A stretch of DNA of 7,724 nucleotides, taken from positions 1-7,724 of the forward strand of contig JAGVLZ010000043.1 of the NCBI GenBank assembly GCA_020054055.1, in the 5' to 3' direction. Source of the DNA: Phycisphaerales bacterium (GTDB taxonomy: Bacteria > Planctomycetota > Phycisphaerae > Phycisphaerales > UBA1924). The notes under the pieces are model-generated. The model was not told the DNA's origin. It saw nothing but the letters and a program-made list of their open reading frames with translations, and ran no database searches. A program made the translations under genes and the position numbers. Each line of letters opens with the position of its first letter. Position 1 is the first letter of the stretch. Positions 3,685 through 7,724 of the stretch are shown in pieces.

Positions 3685-6600
3685 TTATTCCTCTTGGATG
3701 CGATAGAGGATCGCCAGCGCAGCGGTGCGCTCTTCGTGAGCCAGCGCCTCGTCTGCGACATACTCGGCTCGCAGGCGCGCGACCTCGGCCCCGCCGCGGA
3801 CGCGCTCCCGGATCACGGACTCCAGCCTCGCCGTCACATCGCGGAACTTCCGTATCGCGGGGAACCTCTCGCGGTAAGGGAGACTGTCGAAGATGCGGAT
3901 GGAGCCGTCGCCAGCCTGCGTCACGAGGCGGGTGCCATCGGGGCTGAAGCTCACTTTCGCTGCGCTCTCTACATGACCGTCGATTTCAACAAAGCAGGCT
4001 CCCGTAATGGCGTCCCACACCCGCGCGGTTGTGTCGAACGACCCCGTGACGATCCGCGTTCCATCGGGACTGAAGGAGGCACTATCAACGCTCTCCTTGT
4101 GCCCCTTGAGCACAAGGAGGCTTGCTCCTGTCGCCGAGTCCCACACCCTCGCAGTCTTGTCATATGAAGTCGTGATGATGCGTGTGCCGTCTGGACTGAA
4201 GCAGGCAGAGGATACTTCGCTCTTGTGCCCCTTGAGCTCCACGAGTTCGAAACCGGTCGCGGCATCCCACACCCGCGCGATTCCATCGAACGACCCCGTG
4301 ACGATACGCGTTCCAGAGGGGCTGAAGGAGGTGGACAATACCCCTTTTGTTGGCCCCTTGAGCTCGCCGAGGCAGGCCCCGGTTGCTGCGTCCCATACTC
4401 GCAATGTATCGTTTCCTGACCGCGTGATGATCTGTGTCCCATCAGAGTTGAAGGAGGCGGAGTTCACATAGCCCACGTGCCCTTCTAGCTCGGCGAGCGT
4501 GGCACCTGTCGCCGTTAGCAATACTCGCACTGTCGAATCCGCATAGATCGCGAGAATTCGTGCACCATCAGGGCTGAACGTTGCAGAACGAATCCCCAGT
4601 GAGTGGCAGATCTCCGCAAGGATGGACCCGCTCGTCACATCTCGGACTTGCCATTTGCCGTATTCCGAGCTTGTTAGAATCCTCGCTCCATCTGGCATGA
4701 AGCTGACCGCACGGCCGATGTCATTATTGCCGCTGAACTGGGTAAGGTGTCTATCGGGATATGTATCCCACACCCTTACATCTGTATCCCAAGATGCTGT
4801 GAGAAGCCGGGTGCCATCAATGTTGAATTCTGCTTTGAATACTCCATCGATATGCCCCCGGAGCTCGAAGAGGGATGAACCGGTCGATGCGTCCCAAACG
4901 CGTGCGGTGTTGTCGGCCGACGCCGTGACGATCCGCGTACCGTCGGGACTGAATGAGGCGGAGATCACATTCGACGTGTGCCCTTTAAGCTCGAGAAGTG
5001 CGGTCCCAGTCGCTGAGTCCCACACACGCGGCATTCGTCCTGCGGACGTCGTCACGATACGAGTGCCATCGGGGTTGAAGGATGTGCGATTCAAAGAGCC
5101 ATAGTGACCCTTGATCTCGACAAGAGCGGTCCCGGTCGCGGCGTCCCACATCTTAGCGGTACCGTCATGGGACGCCGTGACGATCCGCGTATCGTCAGGG
5201 CTGAACAAGGCCGAGTACACCCCACTCGTGTGCCCCTTGAGCTCTATGAGGGTGTCGCCTTTGGCCGAGTCCCACACCCGCGCGGTGCCGTCATCGGACG
5301 CCGTGACGATCCGCGTACCGTCAGGGCTGAATAAGGCCGAGTACACCCCGCTCGTGTGCCCCTTGAGTTCGACGAGGGGAGTGCCGTTGGCCGCGTTCCA
5401 CACCCGCGCAGTTTTGTCGCCCGACCCCGTTACGATCCGCGTTCCATCGGAACTGAATGAGGCGGAGCTCACGCGAAATGTGTGCCCATCAAGCTCGACG
5501 ACGCTAGCCCCTGTCGCTGCATCCCACACGCGCGCGGTGCGGTCGTCGGACGCCGTCACGATCCGCGTGCCGTCAGGGCTAAAGGAAGCATCATTAACAG
5601 CCTCCGTATGCACTTTGAATTCCGTGAGGACGGTTCCGGTCGACTCATCCCACACCCTCATCGTACTGTCGTATGACACTGTGGCGATCCGCCTGCTATC
5701 GGGGCTATACAGGACGGCAGCAATGCCGACCGTGCGCTTCAGCACAAGCAGACTGTTGTCCGACTCCGCATTGAGCCAGTTCCATTCCCAGCCTCGGAGA
5801 TGTTCCGGGCATGCGTCAAGGCGCTGACGCAAGCGGTCGGCCCGGTGCATCTCAAGCGCAGCCGCAGCGGCTTGGATGTTGGCGACGTATGCGTTGTATT
5901 CAATCGTCTCACCCGCCTTGACCGCCTTGGTTCGCTCCGCCTCCGCCTCGAAGGTCTTCTGCACCGCGACTTCGCGCCGCTGCTCCGCCTCGATCTTCGC
6001 CAAGCGTTCGCTTTCGGCCCGGCGTGCAGCAGAGACGAAGCCCGCGCTCGTGCCGATGATGCCCAGCATTAGCACGCCAAGTATCGTCGCGCCAGCTATC
6101 ACTCGCGTCTTATGTCGTCTTAAAAATTTCCGCACCCGGTACACCGCGCTGGGAGGGGCGGCAAGGATCGCGTCTCCCGCCAGATGCCGCTGCACATCCT
6201 GAGACATATCGATGGGCGTGTCGTAGCGGCGTTGGCGGTCCTTTTCCAGGGCTTTCATGACGATCCAGTCGAGGTCGCCTTTGAGGAGGAGGCCGAGGCG
6301 GGCGGGTTCGATGTTTCGGCGGGAGGCGGTTGCGGCGAGTGAGCCGCCGAGGGTGGCGACGCGGGTGCTGGGCTTTGGGGGTTCGACTTCGCGGATGATG
6401 CGTTGGATCTCGGCGTAGCCGGCCTTCATCAGTTCGGTGTTCTCGAAGGGGGTGGTGCCGGTCATGAGTTCGTACAGGAGAACGCCCAGCGCGTAGACAT
6501 CGGCGCGGGTGTCGATATCGAGGCCGCTGAGTTCCGCCTGCTCGGGGGACATGTAGGCGGGGGTGCCGATGAACTGGTGGTGGTCGGTGAAGAGGGTCTT

Positions 6601-7350
6601 TTCGGTGAGTCGGGCGTTGGTGGCTTTCGCGACACCGAAGTCGATGACTTTGGGGACGGGCTTGCCGTCGTGCAGCGTGACCAGAATGTTGCTCGGCTTG
6701 ATGTCGCGGTGGATGACCCCCTTGTGGTGGGCGTGCTGGACCGCCTGGCAGACGGGGATGAAGAGTTCGAGGCGCTCGCGGGCGGAGAGGTTGTTCTTGT
6801 CGCAGTACTCGGTGATGATGATCCCCTTGACGAGTTCCATCACGAAGTAGGGGCGGCCTGAATCCGTCGCGCCGCCGTCGAGGACCTTGGCGATGTTGGG
6901 GTGGTCCATGAGGGCGAGGGCCTGGCGCTCCTGCTCGAAGCGGGCGACGACCTGGCGCGTGTCCATGCCGAGCTTGATGATCTTGAGGGCGACCTTGCGG
7001 ACGATGGGTCGCTGCTGCTCGGCCATGTAGACCGTGCCGAAGCCACCCTCGCCGATGGTCTGAAGGAGTTTGTAGGGGCCGATGATTTCTCCGGGGCGCT
7101 CGGTGATGACTGCGTCGGAGGTGGTGCGGTTGTCGGGCCCCGCGGGGACACCAACGAAGGAGTTCGTCGGGTTGGCCATGAACCCCCCGGCGCCGGCATC
7201 CGCGTCGGCTTGCAGCAAGCGTTCGACCTCGATGCGGAGGGCGGGGGAGCCTTCACAGAGTTTGTTCAGCGCCGCGGCACGCTCCATGAGCGGGAGCGCG
7301 GCGACCTCCATGAACATTTTGCGGATGCGTTGGCGTTCGGCTTCGCTCAT
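3685..7350 (-). CDS. Membrane Ser/Thr protein kinase with 15 C-terminal WD40 repeats
   Basis: A 1221-residue Hanks-type kinase. Residues 1-55 form the acidic helical leader common in planctomycete kinases. The kinase domain (about 93-390) has the glycine loop GEGGFGTVY (100-108), the ATP-binding lysine K123 in VALK, the catalytic loop HRDIKPSN (214-221, catalytic D216), DFG (237-239) and the activation-loop end GTPAYMSPEQ (262-271), so it should be active. A single membrane span at about 416-438 is followed by a charged helical linker (441-480) and the conserved RGWEWNWL (519-526). Fifteen WD40 blades (about 541-1155) come next, then a helical tail. The expected layout is kinase in the cytoplasm and propellers outside, as sensor or scaffold. 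Blades repeat every 42 residues; blades 9 and 10 lack the WD pair. The start ATG overlaps the stop of the ECF sigma gene (ATGA), which indicates translational coupling; GAGAAG lies just upstream. Substrates are unknown. Confidence 0.95.
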   Translation of the reverse strand: MSEAERQRIRKMFMEVAALPLMERAAALNKLCEGSPALRIEVERLLQADADAGAGGFMANPTNSFVGVPAGPDNRTTSDAVITERPGEIIGPYKLLQTIGEGGFGTVYMAEQQRPIVRKVALKIIKLGMDTRQVVARFEQERQALALMDHPNIAKVLDGGATDSGRPYFVMELVKGIIITEYCDKNNLSARERLELFIPVCQAVQHAHHKGVIHRDIKPSNILVTLHDGKPVPKVIDFGVAKATNARLTEKTLFTDHHQFIGTPAYMSPEQAELSGLDIDTRADVYALGVLLYELMTGTTPFENTELMKAGYAEIQRIIREVEPPKPSTRVATLGGSLAATASRRNIEPARLGLLLKGDLDWIVMKALEKDRQRRYDTPIDMSQDVQRHLAGDAILAAPPSAVYRVRKFLRRHKTRVIAGATILGVLMLGIIGTSAGFVSAARRAESERLAKIEAEQRREVAVQKTFEAEAERTKAVKAGETIEYNAYVANIQAAAAALEMHRADRLRQRLDACPEHLRGWEWNWLNAESDNSLLVLKRTVGIAAVLYSPDSRRIATVSYDSTMRVWDESTGTVLTEFKVHTEAVNDASFSPDGTRIVTASDDRTARVWDAATGASVVELDGHTFRVSSASFSSDGTRIVTGSGDKTARVWNAANGTPLVELKGHTSGVYSALFSPDGTRIVTASDDGTARVWDSAKGDTLIELKGHTSGVYSALFSPDDTRIVTASHDGTAKMWDAATGTALVEIKGHYGSLNRTSFNPDGTRIVTTSAGRMPRVWDSATGTALLELKGHTSNVISASFSPDGTRIVTASADNTARVWDASTGSSLFELRGHIDGVFKAEFNIDGTRLLTASWDTDVRVWDTYPDRHLTQFSGNNDIGRAVSFMPDGARILTSSEYGKWQVRDVTSGSILAEICHSLGIRSATFSPDGARILAIYADSTVRVLLTATGATLAELEGHVGYVNSASFNSDGTQIITRSGNDTLRVWDAATGACLGELKGPTKGVLSTSFSPSGTRIVTGSFDGIARVWDAATGFELVELKGHKSEVSSACFSPDGTRIITTSYDKTARVWDSATGASLLVLKGHKESVDSASFSPDGTRIVTGSFDTTARVWDAITGACFVEIDGHVESAAKVSFSPDGTRLVTQAGDGSIRIFDSLPYRERFPAIRKFRDVTARLESVIRERVRGGAEVARLRAEYVADEALAHEERTAALAILYRIQEE
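3886..5730 (-). repeat. 126-bp tandem repeat array encoding WD40 blades
   Basis: Inside the kinase gene, a 126-bp (42-codon) unit recurs about 15 times, with a near-constant core encoding SPDGTRIVTAS and ARVWD. Adjacent units at 5116-5241 and 5242-5367 are nearly identical in their first half: 5174-5241 and 5300-5367 differ at only about three positions. That points to a recent duplication or gene conversion there. Other units are more diverged. Such an array can change length by unequal recombination and is prone to assembly collapse. Confidence 0.9.
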
Positions 7351-7724
7351 TGGTTCTTCTCGGTTCGATCGTCGAGTTCGCGGTAGAGGACCGCGCGGGC
7401 ATATTGCCAGAGGCGGGCGGCGGTGCGCGGGGCGATTCCCAGCGCGGCCGCGGCGTGGTCCACGCTCAGCCCCGCATAAAACCGCAGCCGAACGACGGCG
7501 GCGGCCTCCGGGTCGTCACCCTCCAAGCGTTGCACGGCCTCTTCGACTGCCACGATTTGTTCAGGTTCGGCGAGTGTGAGGGCGGCGACATCTCCCATAT
7601 CTGCAAGCCGAGCGGGCTTGCCGCCGTGGCGAACCCGGGCTCGCGCGTGGTCGAGAAGGATGCGTCGCATGGCCTCGGCGGCGGCGGCGTAGAAGTGGCC
7701 GCGGTTCTGCCAGGGGATCTCGCG
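7347..7724 (-). CDS. ECF sigma factor, planctomycete type, C-terminal part
   Basis: The frame is open to the right edge, giving the last 125 residues of a sigma factor of the ECF family; the N-terminal part and start lie outside the window. The visible part begins with REIPWQNRGHFYAAAAEAMR, the end of region 2, followed by RILLDHARARVR. Region 4 follows: EGDDPEAAAVVRLRFYAGLS and the helix-turn-helix around HAAAALGIAPRTAARLWQYA, ending ARAVLYREL. The RGHFYA and AMRRILLDHAR blocks are typical of the ECF group that sits next to kinases in planctomycetes. Such factors bind core RNA polymerase and may be controlled by phosphorylation by the partner kinase rather than by a classical anti-sigma factor; here that is inference. 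Its TGA stop shares four bases with the kinase ATG. An internal ATG at 7670 is not the start, because the conserved sequence continues upstream. Confidence 0.93.
   Translation of the reverse strand, partial: REIPWQNRGHFYAAAAEAMRRILLDHARARVRHGGKPARLADMGDVAALTLAEPEQIVAVEEAVQRLEGDDPEAAAVVRLRFYAGLSVDHAAAALGIAPRTAARLWQYARAVLYRELDDRTEKNQ

Noticed and set aside
3886..5730. Possible CRISPR array, suggested by regular spacing of a conserved core
   Set aside because: The period is 126 bp, in frame and coding throughout, with related rather than unique intervening sequence. It is a WD40 repeat gene.
4007..5827. Plus-strand frames with repeated Ser/His/Thr/Arg/Val motifs opposite the WD40 region
   Set aside because: The regular pattern is only the reverse complement of the 126-bp WD40 repeat; the minus strand gives the true 42-residue blades.

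Overview
The window looks like a piece of a GC-rich planctomycete chromosome, probably Phycisphaerae or a near relative. The grounds are the right-hand operon (an ECF sigma factor translationally coupled to a very large membrane Ser/Thr kinase carrying WD40 repeats), which is a planctomycete hallmark, and a divergent primary-type sigma factor. The class assignment is inference; no rRNA or other taxonomic marker is present.

Layout, left to right. (1) 1-247, minus: the N-terminal part of a membrane-anchored thioredoxin-like protein that runs off the left edge just after a Cys-Pro-Cys motif. (2) 398-1594, minus: a sigma-70 family factor with a clear intrinsic terminator (345-376) and a strong-looking promoter (1788-1816), separated by a roughly 187-nt leader that contains a 9-bp GC-rich hairpin. 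(3) 1595-2038: the divergent intergenic region between the sigma gene and a superoxide dismutase gene. (4) 2039-2677, plus: a complete Fe/Mn superoxide dismutase with all four metal ligands. (5) 2715-3315, plus: two small genes recognised as DUF6883 and DUF4926 proteins. (6) 3314-3484, plus: a second, headless copy of the last 56 codons and the stop of the superoxide dismutase gene. (7) 3485-3684: non-coding gap. (8) 3685-7350, minus: a 1221-residue kinase with one membrane span and 15 WD40 blades. (9) 7347-7724, minus: the C-terminal part of an ECF sigma factor whose stop overlaps the kinase start (ATGA).

The most unusual structure is at 2507-3484. The dismutase 3' end occurs twice as an ungapped 171-bp direct repeat (149/171 identical by my hand alignment), with the DUF6883-DUF4926 pair between the copies. 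The stop codon of the DUF4926 gene overlaps the first codon of the second copy. Codons 157-199 differ almost only at synonymous positions, so both tails appear to have evolved inside working dismutase genes. The simplest reading is that an 807-bp unit (new tail plus two-gene cargo) was inserted at codon 157 of the dismutase gene, rebuilt its 3' end, and left the old tail stranded downstream. Recombination between the repeats would remove the cargo and leave an intact in-frame dismutase gene.

Functionally the window holds an oxidative-stress enzyme, a possible redox protein, a housekeeping-type or alternative sigma factor and a kinase signalling operon. Apart from the ECF-kinase operon and the DUF pair, nothing in the sequence shows that these genes work together.
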